Of a stretch of 64,000 nt of DNA, positions 39,889 through 48,453 are shown piece by piece; the first letter of the stretch is position 1, and every line of letters begins with the position of its first letter. The notes below the pieces were generated by a model. It did no database searches and had not been told where the DNA came from. It saw only the letters and a list, made by a program, of their open reading frames with translations. A program made the translations under genes and the position numbers. The stretch covers positions 434,001 to 498,000 of the forward strand of contig NZ_PJBB01000003.1 in NCBI RefSeq assembly GCF_002836595.1. Direction: 5' to 3'. This DNA comes from Tenacibaculum sp. Bg11-29. Its GTDB lineage: Bacteria > Bacteroidota > Bacteroidia > Flavobacteriales > Flavobacteriaceae.

Positions 39889-41382
39889 TTACACTAAAAA
39901 ACTTTGCAATACATCAGCAATCTTACGATTGTCTGATAACTGTGGAATTTTATTTTGTCCACCAAACTTGCCTATCGATTTCATATACTCATGAAAGCCT
40001 CCTTTTTTAACGCTTCTAATTATTAACGGTTGTAATATTTTACCTGCAATTAAATCGAAATAGTATACATTTTGGCTTTGCATAGACGCATCTATTTTAG
40101 CTGCTAATTCCTCTAAGTTATCTGGTTCGTTTTCAAACTCTATAAACCATTCATGGTAGGGCAATCCACTTGCTGGGTTTACCTGTGGAGCTACTGTAAA
40201 TTCACTTACATTTATAGCTGTTCCTACAATAGCATCATTTAATGCTTTTTCCACTTCCTTACCAATAACATGTTCGCCAAAGGCTGAAATAAAATGTTTT
40301 ATACGCCCTGTTACTTTTATCCTGTAGGGTTTTAATGAGGTAAACTCTACCGTATCGCCAATATTATAGCCCCAAAGACCTGCAGAAGTATTTAAAATAA
40401 TTGCATAATTAACACCTAATTCTACATCTTTTAAAGAAATACGTGTTGGGTTTTCATCAAAGAATTCTGTTGCAGGAATAAACTCATAAAAAATACCTGA
40501 GTTTAATTGCAATAGCATTCCTTTTTCGGTTTGCGAATCTTGATAGGCGATAAACCCTTCAGAAGCGGGATACAACTCAACATAATCAATTTTCTTACCT
40601 ATTAAAGTTTCAAACTTATTTTTATACGGTTCGAAATTCACACCTCCGTATACAAAGAAGTTAAAATTCGGAAAAATCTCTGAAATTGTTTTTCCTGTTT
40701 TGTCTATCAACTTTTCAAAATACATTTGCACCCAAGACGGAATTCCGCTAATTACAGACATATCTTCATTAATAGTTTCTTCAACTACCTTATTCACCTT
40801 GGTATCCCAATCTTCAATACAATTCGTTTCCCAACTTGGCAAACGGTTTTTTAATAAGTAGTTTGGTACATAATGTGCAGCAATACCACTTAATCGTCCT
40901 AATTTTACGCCGTTCACCTCTTCTAAAACAGGGCTTCCTTGTAAAAAAATCATTTTTCCGTTTACAAAACTAGCATCATTTGTTTCTGCCACATAAAATA
41001 ACAACGCGTTACGTGCTGCTTTTATATGCGTTGGCATAGATTCTTTGGTTATCGGAATATATTTTGCTCCTGAAGTAGTTCCTGAAGTTTTCGCAAAATA
41101 CAAAGGTTTCCCTTTCCATAACACATTCTCTTCACCTGCAACCATTCTATCTACATAGGTACGCAATCCTTCGTAATCGTTTACAGGTACGCGTTTTTTA
41201 AAGTCTTCGTAATTATTTATAGATATAAAATCGTGATCTTTTCCGAAAGCTGTTTTACAGCCTTCAGTTACCAAATACTGAAATACTTTTTTTTGTGTTT
41301 CATGAGGCTTATTTGCCCATTTATAAACTCTTTTTCGTACTTGTTTAGCAAAGGGAATTGCCAATTTAGATTTGATACTCAT
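39889..41382 (-). CDS. GH3 auxin-responsive promoter family protein (acyl-adenylate/amide synthetase fold)
   Basis: 497 aa from the ATG at 41382 (MSIKSKLAIPFAKQVRKRVY); an in-frame ATG 33 nt earlier is possible. Adenylate-forming motifs are visible: FAKTSGTTSGAKYIPITKES (about 97-116), the ATP P-loop, and YGGVNFEPYKNKFE and ELYPASEGFIAYQD (about 265-278) in the acyl-binding half, then NTSAGLWGYNIGDTVEF. Plant GH3 enzymes join hormones to amino acids; the bacterial substrate is unknown. The gene stands alone beside the repeat copies. Confidence 0.88.
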   Translation of the reverse strand: MSIKSKLAIPFAKQVRKRVYKWANKPHETQKKVFQYLVTEGCKTAFGKDHDFISINNYEDFKKRVPVNDYEGLRTYVDRMVAGEENVLWKGKPLYFAKTSGTTSGAKYIPITKESMPTHIKAARNALLFYVAETNDASFVNGKMIFLQGSPVLEEVNGVKLGRLSGIAAHYVPNYLLKNRLPSWETNCIEDWDTKVNKVVEETINEDMSVISGIPSWVQMYFEKLIDKTGKTISEIFPNFNFFVYGGVNFEPYKNKFETLIGKKIDYVELYPASEGFIAYQDSQTEKGMLLQLNSGIFYEFIPATEFFDENPTRISLKDVELGVNYAIILNTSAGLWGYNIGDTVEFTSLKPYRIKVTGRIKHFISAFGEHVIGKEVEKALNDAIVGTAINVSEFTVAPQVNPASGLPYHEWFIEFENEPDNLEELAAKIDASMQSQNVYYFDLIAGKILQPLIIRSVKKGGFHEYMKSIGKFGGQNKIPQLSDNRKIADVLQSFLV

Positions 41383-41458
41383 TTTAAAATATTTAGATGT
41401 AAGAAACGACATCACTTTGCAAAAAGCAAATAATGTGCTATACTTTATTCTCTTTTAA

Positions 41459-42322
41459 TTACTGAAAATCTATATAATCTGTCGGATTTACTGGAAATCC
41501 GTTATTCCATAATTCGAAATGTAAATGTGCGCCTGTAGTTAGTTCTCCTGTTGAGCCCACACTTGCAATGGCTTCACCCGATTTTACAACATCACCTTGT
41601 TGTTTTAATAAGCTTCCGTTATGTTTATATACCGAAATAAACTCATTGGGGTGCTGTATTGTTATTACATAACCTGTTTCGGCTGTCCACTCTGCCAAAA
41701 TTACTGTTCCGTCAGCAATCGCTTTTACAGGAGTTCCTGTTTTTGCAACAATATCGAGCGCGTAGTGTTTATCATTCATATTAAACGCTTGCGATACAGT
41801 ACCGGTTAATGGCGAAAAAAACACAATTTTGGCTCTACCTGCTGCTCCTTCAGATAAAGGAAAACGATCTTTACCTTCAATTTTAGCTCTAAATAATGAA
41901 TCTTGTTTAGATGCTTGTAATTTACCTTCATTAAAAGTAAGGTTTTGAGCTTCTATTTTTATCGAGTCTATTTTTTCAGATCTTATCTCTCCTGTTAAAA
42001 CTGGCCTTAATGCTTTTGTATAACGCTCTATAACCGCTAATCGAGTTTTTAACGAATCAGCTTCATACACTAATCGAGTAGCTTTCTTTTTTAATGATGT
42101 AGAAGCATACCCTGGTATGTATTCTCTTAACCCTGTAAATGCAATTAATAATGATGTTAATGCAATTAACACTACCGAAAATACGCCTCCAAAAACAAAT
42201 ACATTTAAACGCGATAACTTTAAAGAAAACTTTTCTTGAAAAGTATCTTCATTTAAAATTACCAATCGATATTTATCAATAAGTTTTTGCTTAAGCTTTC
42301 GCTTTTTATGAGTTTTAGCCAC
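41459..42322 (-). CDS. Membrane-anchored M23 family (LytM) peptidase, GTG start
   Basis: 287 aa. The start appears to be GTG at 42322, giving M/V-AKTHKKRKLKQKLIDKYR; no ATG is in a better place. Basic N-terminus, one membrane helix (about 31-70 region, FVFGGVFSVVLIALTSLLIAF), a coiled-coil (about 75-120) and a C-terminal M23 domain with DKHYALDIVAKTGTPVKA and TTGAHLHFELW carrying the zinc ligands. The second ligand Asp is in HYALD; the first, usually His-x-x-x-Asp, is His-Tyr-Ala-Leu-Asp. It acts on peptidoglycan or its regulator. Confidence 0.88.
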   Translation of the reverse strand: MAKTHKKRKLKQKLIDKYRLVILNEDTFQEKFSLKLSRLNVFVFGGVFSVVLIALTSLLIAFTGLREYIPGYASTSLKKKATRLVYEADSLKTRLAVIERYTKALRPVLTGEIRSEKIDSIKIEAQNLTFNEGKLQASKQDSLFRAKIEGKDRFPLSEGAAGRAKIVFFSPLTGTVSQAFNMNDKHYALDIVAKTGTPVKAIADGTVILAEWTAETGYVITIQHPNEFISVYKHNGSLLKQQGDVVKSGEAIASVGSTGELTTGAHLHFELWNNGFPVNPTDYIDFQ

Positions 42323-42342
42323 GTTAATACAGGTTTGGGATT

Positions 42343-42350
42343 CAAATATA
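42343..42350 (-). promoter_or_regulatory. -7 promoter box of the M23 peptidase gene
   Basis: Minus-strand TATATTTG, exact match, 20 nt upstream of the GTG start codon. Confidence 0.5.
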
Positions 42351-42482
42351 CAACGAAAAAACTTCGAAACTATTTTTTATACAAATTACACTTTGTGTTA
42401 AATAACTAGCTTTCTAGTTTAGAAAATTATTTTTCAGCCATAAAAAGCACTATCTACTTTTATATCAACTAAATATATTTTA

Positions 42483-42513
42483 AACAAAAAAACACCTACT
42501 AATAAGTGTTTTT
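42483..42513 (-). terminator. Terminator overlapping the nadD stop codon
   Basis: AAAAACAC / GTGTTTTT stem with a 10-nt loop and minus-strand T-run, ending the nadD-gmk-yicC unit. Confidence 0.7.
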
Positions 42514-43096
42514 ATTTTTTATAGAAATTCATAGTATCTATATACTCCCAAACTTTAGTAGGCAATAAAGGCTTAATATTCTTCTGAGCCTTAATACCAC
42601 TACGAATCATAGTTGATGATATTTGTACTACTGGTGCAGCTACCGTGTGAATTTTAGCATGTTCTTTAAATTGATTTTCTACAATTCCTTCTGAAATTCT
42701 CGGGTACACATACACATTATAATCGTCTAAAATAGCCTCATAATTACGCCATTTATGGAAGCTCTTTAAATTGTCTTCTCCCATAATTAAGTTAAAACTA
42801 TAATCTGGGTATTTTTCTGATATGTGTGCTAATGTATTTATGGTATAATTAGGCTGTGGTAAATTAAATTCTATATCAGATGGTTTTATTTTTTCGTATT
42901 CTTTGGTTGCTAAATACACCATTTCTAAACGATGATGGTTATCTAACAAAGAGCTTTTCTTTTTAAATGGATTGTGTGGGGTAACAACCATCCAAATTTC
43001 ATCTAAATCAGAATTTTCAACCATGTGGTTGGCTATAATTAAATGCCCAATATGAATAGGGTTAAAAGTTCCGAAATACAATCCAATATTTTTCAT
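42512..43096 (-). CDS. nadD: Nicotinate-nucleotide adenylyltransferase
   Basis: 194 aa. It makes deamido-NAD from nicotinate mononucleotide and ATP. The nucleotidyltransferase signature GLYFGTFNPIHIGHLIIAN (residues 5-23) holds the H-x-G-H motif, and SSTMIRSGIKAQKNIKPLLP near the C-terminus holds the S-T-x-I-R motif. It follows gmk by 40 bp in the yicC-gmk-nadD order common in Flavobacteriia. Confidence 0.95.
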   Translation of the reverse strand: MKNIGLYFGTFNPIHIGHLIIANHMVENSDLDEIWMVVTPHNPFKKKSSLLDNHHRLEMVYLATKEYEKIKPSDIEFNLPQPNYTINTLAHISEKYPDYSFNLIMGEDNLKSFHKWRNYEAILDDYNVYVYPRISEGIVENQFKEHAKIHTVAAPVVQISSTMIRSGIKAQKNIKPLLPTKVWEYIDTMNFYKK

Positions 43097-43136
43097 AAAC
43101 CTTTTAAAATAACTGTTTTTATTCTTGAGTTATCGT

Positions 43137-43721
43137 TTAATTTAAACCTAAATAATTAGCGACCAAATCTTCTGCTTCTTGTAAAGCAACGGCTAAATCA
43201 TAATTTTTTATAATTTTATCAAACTGAGGTGCCGTAGCTAATTCTACTGATGCTTTAGCAATACGCATGTTTATTTTATCTTCGCTCTCTGTACTTCTTT
43301 TCTTTAAACGAATTTTAAGTTCATCGATACTTGGTGGCTTTACAAAAACAGCTAATGTTTCTGTAGGAAATTTCTTTTTTATACGTAAACCTCCAGCTAC
43401 ATCGATATCAAAAATAACATGTTTCCCTAAAGCCCAAATACGTTCAACTTCGGTTTTTAAAGTTCCGTAAAAATTATCTCGATATACTTCTTCCCATTCT
43501 AAAAACTCATCAGCTTTAATTTTACTTTTAAAATCTTTTGTAGAAATAAAATAATAGTCTTCTCCATTAACTTCAACATTTCTAGCTTCTCTTGAGGCCG
43601 CAGATATTGAAAACTCTAAATTAAATCTTTCTTGTTTTAATAAGTGACGAACAATTGTTGTTTTTCCTGATCCTGATGGTGCTGAAAACACAAACAATTT
43701 TCCTTTAAAATCTTTAGCCAT
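43137..43721 (-). CDS. gmk: Guanylate kinase
   Basis: 194 aa. Phosphorylates GMP to GDP. P-loop SAPSGSGKTTIVRH (about 13-26), GMP-binding SREARNVEVNGEDYYFIS (about 43-60), FLEWEEVYRDNFYGT and IFDIDVAGGLRIKKKF are all intact. It starts 1 bp after yicC. Confidence 0.96.
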   Translation of the reverse strand: MAKDFKGKLFVFSAPSGSGKTTIVRHLLKQERFNLEFSISAASREARNVEVNGEDYYFISTKDFKSKIKADEFLEWEEVYRDNFYGTLKTEVERIWALGKHVIFDIDVAGGLRIKKKFPTETLAVFVKPPSIDELKIRLKKRSTESEDKINMRIAKASVELATAPQFDKIIKNYDLAVALQEAEDLVANYLGLN

Positions 43722-43722
43722 C

Positions 43723-44589
43723 TTATAAAACGTTTAAAATTTGTTCTTTAATTTTTTCTAACTCGTCTTTCATCTGAATTACTATCTTTTGCATTGGCGC
43801 AAAATTAGCTTTAGATCCAGTGGTATTTACCTCTCTACCTATTTCTTGAACTATAAATCCTAATTTTTTTCCATTAGAATCTTCAGTTGCTAATTGTTCT
43901 AAAAAGTATATTAAGTGATTTTCTAAACGAACTTTTTCTTCGTTTATATCTAACTTTTCTAAATAGTAAATTAATTCTTGTTCGAAACGATTTTCATCAA
44001 TTTCAATTTTTAAGTCTGTTAAAGCTTTTTGTAAACGAACTTTTACATTATCTATTCGATCTCCGTCTAACTTCTTAACTTCTTCTAATGCTGACTGAAT
44101 ATTTGCTATTCTTAATTTAAAATCATCTTCTAATGATTTAGCTTCGTCAATTCTATATGTAATAATTTCTTTTAAAGCTTCGTCGATATGAGTATCAATC
44201 TGAGCCCATTCAGTTTCATCTAATTCTTCACGTTCAGTTTTTAATGCATCTGGCATTTTTATTGCCATTTTCAACAATTCTACATCATTATCAGACCCCG
44301 TAAACAATGTGTTTTTTAATTGCTGAATGTATTCTAGTACAACATTTTTATTAACTTTTGTTGAAGTTTCTTCTGCTGTCATTTCTATCCAAATAGAAAA
44401 GTCAATCTTTCCTCTTACCAAATTACTAGCTAGTTTTTTTCTAACGGCTAATTCTTTTTCTTTATAATAAGATGGAACTCTTGTATTTAAATCTAAATTT
44501 TTACTGTTAAGCGACTTAATTTCAATGGTTACTTTCTTAGAAGGCAAATGTAATACGGATTTTCCATAACCCGTCATAGACTGTATCAT
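43723..44589 (-). CDS. YicC/YloC family endoribonuclease-like protein
   Basis: 288 aa. It begins MIQSMTGYGKS, the signature of the family, with EIKSLNSKNLDLNTRVP after it and the C-terminal domain ending in SKANFAPMQKIVIQMKDELEKIKEQ. E. coli YicC is an RNase that acts on certain small RNAs. It is first in the yicC-gmk-nadD operon; a minus-strand TATCTTTG lies 20 nt before its ATG. Confidence 0.92.
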   Translation of the reverse strand: MIQSMTGYGKSVLHLPSKKVTIEIKSLNSKNLDLNTRVPSYYKEKELAVRKKLASNLVRGKIDFSIWIEMTAEETSTKVNKNVVLEYIQQLKNTLFTGSDNDVELLKMAIKMPDALKTEREELDETEWAQIDTHIDEALKEIITYRIDEAKSLEDDFKLRIANIQSALEEVKKLDGDRIDNVKVRLQKALTDLKIEIDENRFEQELIYYLEKLDINEEKVRLENHLIYFLEQLATEDSNGKKLGFIVQEIGREVNTTGSKANFAPMQKIVIQMKDELEKIKEQILNVL

Positions 44590-44609
44590 ATCGTCAATTT
44601 AATGAAGCG

Positions 44610-44617
44610 CAAAGATA
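44610..44617 (-). promoter_or_regulatory. -7 promoter box of the yicC-gmk-nadD operon
   Basis: Minus-strand TATCTTTG, exact TAnnTTTG match, 20 nt before the yicC ATG. Confidence 0.55.
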
Positions 44618-44620
44618 CAT

Positions 44621-45517
44621 TTATTTATTTTTACTAACCACTTGTTTTGTAACCAAAAAGACACCTAAAAAGATTAAAAGTGTTGCTATTATTTTTACTG
44701 TATTTAAAGTATCGCTTCCTACAATTAAAGCATAAATTGATGCGATAACCGGCTGTAAATAAATAAAAACACTAACTGTCGTTGGTTTTAATTTTGACAA
44801 TGCAAACAGGTTAAATAAATAAGTTAAACAGGTTGTAAACAAAACAACAAACCCTACTTTTAAATATATTGAGGTTGGCATTAAATACCATTGAACTTCA
44901 GTAAGCTCTAAAAAACCAAAAGGAAGTACAAATAACAACCCAAATAAATACAACCATTTTACAAATACTATTGGGTTGTATTTTGCTATTAGTTTTTTTA
45001 CTTGAACTAAATACATTGCGTATGATGCTGCATTAATAAAAACTAAAAAATTCCCTAACATCATATTTTTAGCATCTGCATCAGATGAACTACCGTAAAC
45101 TATTAAAATAATTGCACCTATTAAACCGATAATGATTCCTATTATTTTTCGTAATACTAATCGTTCTTTTAAAAGTACGCTTGCAAATATTAAAACCAAT
45201 ATTGGTGCTGTAACCATCATTACTGAAGCACTAATTGGCGTAGTATAACTCAATCCTTTAAAAAAAGTAAGCATATTTAATCCTACCCCAAAGAATGCAG
45301 CCATTATAATTTTTTTATAATCTGATTTTTCTATTCGTTTTGCATTTACAAAAAGTCCTAATAACCAAAAAATAATCGCAGCTCCGCCTACACGAAGCAC
45401 TATAAAAGCAAATGGTTTAATATACATTGGCATTACCTCTTTTGCTACCGTAAAGGTAACTCCGTAAATAAGTGTCGCAATAGATACTGCTATTAATGCC
45501 AGCGTTCTTTGATTCAT
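44621..45517 (-). CDS. EamA/DMT-family transporter
   Basis: 298 aa with ten hydrophobic segments in two EamA repeats (about 5-135 and 150-290), the drug/metabolite transporter layout. Substrate unknown; relatives export amino acids or metabolites. It ends 3 bp before the yicC promoter box and has no close partner. Confidence 0.88.
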   Translation of the reverse strand: MNQRTLALIAVSIATLIYGVTFTVAKEVMPMYIKPFAFIVLRVGGAAIIFWLLGLFVNAKRIEKSDYKKIIMAAFFGVGLNMLTFFKGLSYTTPISASVMMVTAPILVLIFASVLLKERLVLRKIIGIIIGLIGAIILIVYGSSSDADAKNMMLGNFLVFINAASYAMYLVQVKKLIAKYNPIVFVKWLYLFGLLFVLPFGFLELTEVQWYLMPTSIYLKVGFVVLFTTCLTYLFNLFALSKLKPTTVSVFIYLQPVIASIYALIVGSDTLNTVKIIATLLIFLGVFLVTKQVVSKNK

Positions 45518-45621
45518 TTTACTTTTATATTTAAAAATGCAAAGATGAAAAATATTATGCTCCTTTTTTAACTAAATAAGCGTTTAAAACACATGAATAA
45601 ATACTGTTAAATTTTACTCAT

Positions 45622-45648
45622 AAAAAAAGCACTGCTAATGCAGTGCTA
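45622..45648 (-). terminator. Terminator of the LysM protein gene
   Basis: AGCACTGC / GCAGTGCT perfect stem with a 4-nt loop and minus-strand run of seven T, 30 bp after the stop. Confidence 0.85.
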
Positions 45649-45677
45649 TATACTTTTATTGTAACAATCGGTTATGA

Positions 45678-46148
45678 TTAATCCATTAAAGGTGGTACTC
45701 TTAATAATTGACCAGGATAAATTTTATCAGGATGTGATAACATTGGCTTGTTTGCTTCAAAAATTATAGTATACTTCATTGCATCACCATAAAATTCTTT
45801 AGCAATTTTACCTAAAGTATCACCGCTTACTACCGAATGAAATTGAGCCATTGCTGCAACTTCAATTACTTCTACCTCAGCAACAGTCATATTATCTTCT
45901 ACAGATGCAATACCTTCTGTATTACCCACAACTAAAACAACTTTTTCTTTCGTTGCTAAATCTGAAGCTTCACCTGCAACAGTTGCTTTATCATCATCAA
46001 TTGATACTGATAAATTTTCAACAGTTAATTCTAAACTATTTACAGCATCCACTAATTTTGCAGATTTTGCTGTAGCTTCTTCTTCAGTTGTTTTTCCGAT
46101 ACCAAATACTTTGGCTCCAGCATTTTTAATAAATGAAAAAATTCCCAT
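45678..46148 (-). CDS. BON-LysM peptidoglycan/potassium-binding protein, Kbp-like
   Basis: 156 aa with no signal peptide. Residues about 30-95 form a BON domain and about 103-156 a LysM domain (FHSVVSGDTLGKIAKEFYGD, then YPGQLLRVP). The layout and length equal E. coli Kbp (YgaU), a cytoplasmic K+-binding protein. The match is by architecture, not by close identity, so the function is inferred from the family. Confidence 0.88.
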   Translation of the reverse strand: MGIFSFIKNAGAKVFGIGKTTEEEATAKSAKLVDAVNSLELTVENLSVSIDDDKATVAGEASDLATKEKVVLVVGNTEGIASVEDNMTVAEVEVIEVAAMAQFHSVVSGDTLGKIAKEFYGDAMKYTIIFEANKPMLSHPDKIYPGQLLRVPPLMD

Positions 46149-46240
46149 TCTTTTTTGATTTTTTTAATTAATAATTTACGCTCTATTAGACCAAGATACA
46201 ATTTTTATACCATTTTTTATTATTCTATAAAATGATTTTT

Positions 46241-47053
46241 TTAAAACGTTATTTCAAACCCAACAATTGGTGCAGAAATATTTTCTCCTGCTATTTGATG
46301 ATGATGGTACCCCATAAAAAAAGATTTATTTTTAAAATGATATTTTAATTGCGATTTAAAAACACCTATATCACTCTTATTAACAAAACTTTCTTTCCAT
46401 GATATATGAATACTAATTGGTTTAAAGGGATATATCTCTGCACCCAAACCATAAGTAAATCCTGATTTATTAACCTCGTTACCTACATGCGTGATACCTA
46501 AACCCCACCAAAGCGAAATGTTTTTTTCTCGTACTCTATGGTAATTTACCATTATAGAAGTAATATCTAAAGCATCATTATTTGTTCTATTCTTCTCTGA
46601 AAAATGAATATAAGAAGCATCTATTCCAATAATAGGTATTGGCTTATAAGTTGCATTAAGTTCAATTCCTCTAATTGTATTAAATAAATAGTTTGCGCCT
46701 AATTTTACACCTTGCTTCCTTCCTGTATCTGATAACTCAGCGGCATACTCACCTTCATTATCATAAAAATAAGGATACGGATTTAAGTCTCGCTCTTCAG
46801 CCTCACCTATTGCAATACCAGCAGTACCCCAAAACAATGTTTTCGCTATAAAAGAATAAAAGCCTAAATCATCAGGTAGGCTGGAATGACTCGTTGATTT
46901 TGAGTTTGAGGAAGATGAACTTTTTACAACTCGTTTACCCGAAGCGGTTGTTTTGGTTGAATTTTGATTTATATTTTGCTTCGCCTTCTTTAATTTCCCT
47001 TGAGAAAAGGAAACAAATGGAATTAACAACAATAGTAATAATACTTTTTTCAT
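46241..47053 (-). CDS. Predicted outer-membrane beta-barrel protein
   Basis: 270 aa. A signal peptide (MKKVLLLLLLIPFVSFSQGK, cut near 18) is followed by a Ser/Lys-rich low-complexity stretch and about ten alternating strands ending in aromatic residues, with Phe as the last residue (APIVGFEITF), as in outer-membrane barrels. Function unknown. A perfect 20-bp palindrome lies 34 bp upstream of the start. Confidence 0.75.
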   Translation of the reverse strand: MKKVLLLLLLIPFVSFSQGKLKKAKQNINQNSTKTTASGKRVVKSSSSSNSKSTSHSSLPDDLGFYSFIAKTLFWGTAGIAIGEAEERDLNPYPYFYDNEGEYAAELSDTGRKQGVKLGANYLFNTIRGIELNATYKPIPIIGIDASYIHFSEKNRTNNDALDITSIMVNYHRVREKNISLWWGLGITHVGNEVNKSGFTYGLGAEIYPFKPISIHISWKESFVNKSDIGVFKSQLKYHFKNKSFFMGYHHHQIAGENISAPIVGFEITF

Positions 47054-47087
47054 CGTAATTTTAGTTTAGCTACAAACATCAAGCTTT

Positions 47088-47107
47088 ATGCCTAAAATTT
47101 TAGGCAT
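47088..47107. promoter_or_regulatory. Perfect 20-bp palindrome upstream of the outer-membrane protein gene
   Basis: ATGCCTAAAATTTTAGGCAT, a complete inverted repeat, 34 bp before the ATG at 47053. Its last three bases are shared with the thiL terminator. Candidate operator. Confidence 0.45.
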
Positions 47108-47146
47108 AAAAAAAATCACACTTTAAAAAGTGTGATTTTTTTTATG
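47105..47146 (-). terminator. Terminator of thiL
   Basis: 20-bp perfect stem (core ATCACACTTT/AAAGTGTGAT) with 2-nt loop and T-runs on both strands, 18 bp after the thiL stop. Confidence 0.85.
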
Positions 47147-47164
47147 CATTATAGTATTATAAAC

Positions 47165-48211
47165 TTATTCTTTAAGAGAATTCCATCCTTGCGCTTTTAA
47201 TTCAATTTCTTGATTTGCTCGAGTAACTAAGTTAAATCCCTGATTTTCTTCTACTATATGACCAATAATTGAAAAATTAGGATTGGCCTTTATCTTGTCA
47301 AACTCTGCAATAGGCACAGTAAATAGCAATTCATAATCTTCACCACCACTTAAAGCAATCATTGTACTATCCATTTTAAACTCTTCAGAAGCAGAAATTA
47401 CTTGCGGATCTAACGGTAATTTATCTTCATAAATCTTACACCCTACTTTACTTTGCGTACAAATGTGCATAATTTCAGATGATAATCCATCAGAAATATC
47501 AATCATCGATGTAGGTTTTACCGCTATTTCTTTTAATAATTCATAAATATCTTTTCTAGCTTCGGGTTTTAATTGACGCTCAATTAAATAGGTATAATTG
47601 TCTAAGTCTGGTTGATTTTTAGGATTCACCTGAAATACTTGCTTCTCTCTTTCTAAAACTTGTAAACCAAGGTAAGCACCACCTAAATCTCCTGAAACAA
47701 CTATTAAATCAGTAGCCTTTGCTCCATCTCTATATACAATATCTTCTTTTTTTGCAGTTCCTATTGCTGTAACAGAAATTAACATCCCTTTGGTAGACGA
47801 TGTTGTATCCCCTCCAATTAAATCTACATTGTAAGTATCACACGCCAACTGAATACCAGCATACAACTCTTCTAAAGCCTCTAAAGAAAATCTATTTGAA
47901 ACAGCTATTGACACTGTAATTTGCTCAGCAACTCCATTCATTGCATACACATCTGATAAATTTACCATTACAGCTTTATAACCTAAATGCTTTAAAGGCA
48001 TATAACTTAAATCGAAATGCACACCTTCTACTAATAAATCAGTAGTTACTAATAACTCTTTATCTGACGGACTAATAACTGCAGCATCATCTCCAACACC
48101 TTTACTCGTTGACGAATTATATATTTTAAAATGCTTTGTTAAGTGGTTAATTAATCCAAACTCTCCCAGTTCAGCTAATGATGTTCTTTCTTGGTTTTTA
48201 TCTTCTAACAT
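47165..48211 (-). CDS. thiL: Thiamine-monophosphate kinase
   Basis: 348 aa. It makes thiamine diphosphate, the last step of the pathway. Family motifs: GVGDDAAVI (about 38-46) for Mg-ATP, TTDLLVEGVHFDLSYM (about 57-72), GGDTTSSTKG (about 129-138) and SMIDISDGLSSEI, SGGEDYELLFTVP near the C-terminus. No other thiamine gene or TPP riboswitch is near. Its ATG is 4 nt from a TATCTTTG box. Confidence 0.94.
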   Translation of the reverse strand: MLEDKNQERTSLAELGEFGLINHLTKHFKIYNSSTSKGVGDDAAVISPSDKELLVTTDLLVEGVHFDLSYMPLKHLGYKAVMVNLSDVYAMNGVAEQITVSIAVSNRFSLEALEELYAGIQLACDTYNVDLIGGDTTSSTKGMLISVTAIGTAKKEDIVYRDGAKATDLIVVSGDLGGAYLGLQVLEREKQVFQVNPKNQPDLDNYTYLIERQLKPEARKDIYELLKEIAVKPTSMIDISDGLSSEIMHICTQSKVGCKIYEDKLPLDPQVISASEEFKMDSTMIALSGGEDYELLFTVPIAEFDKIKANPNFSIIGHIVEENQGFNLVTRANQEIELKAQGWNSLKE

Positions 48212-48215
48212 CTTG

Positions 48216-48223
48216 CAAAGATA
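48216..48223 (-). promoter_or_regulatory. -7 promoter box of thiL, 4 nt from the start codon
   Basis: Minus-strand TATCTTTG, exact match, followed by CAAG and ATG. Same geometry as at waaA and lrp. Confidence 0.55.
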
Positions 48224-48453
48224 ATAACAAGTACTTAAATAAGATAAATCTTCAACTCCTTTTAAAATAAATCTAAGATTTAAAATATTTCACCATTAAA
48301 GTTGTTCTTTATTTTAAGCGAACAAGTAATTCTAATAAAATTGTACTCGCAATTATTTTAACCATAAAACTAATCGAATTAACAGATTTTATCAAAATGA
48401 ACAACTAGTTCCTTAATTAATTTTTAACTTTAGCTTTTTCAAAACTAATCATT

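Noticed and set aside
45851..46075. Plus-strand Gln/Leu-rich frame
   Set aside because: It is the complement of the Ala/Val/Glu-rich BON-LysM gene, with no independent coding signs.
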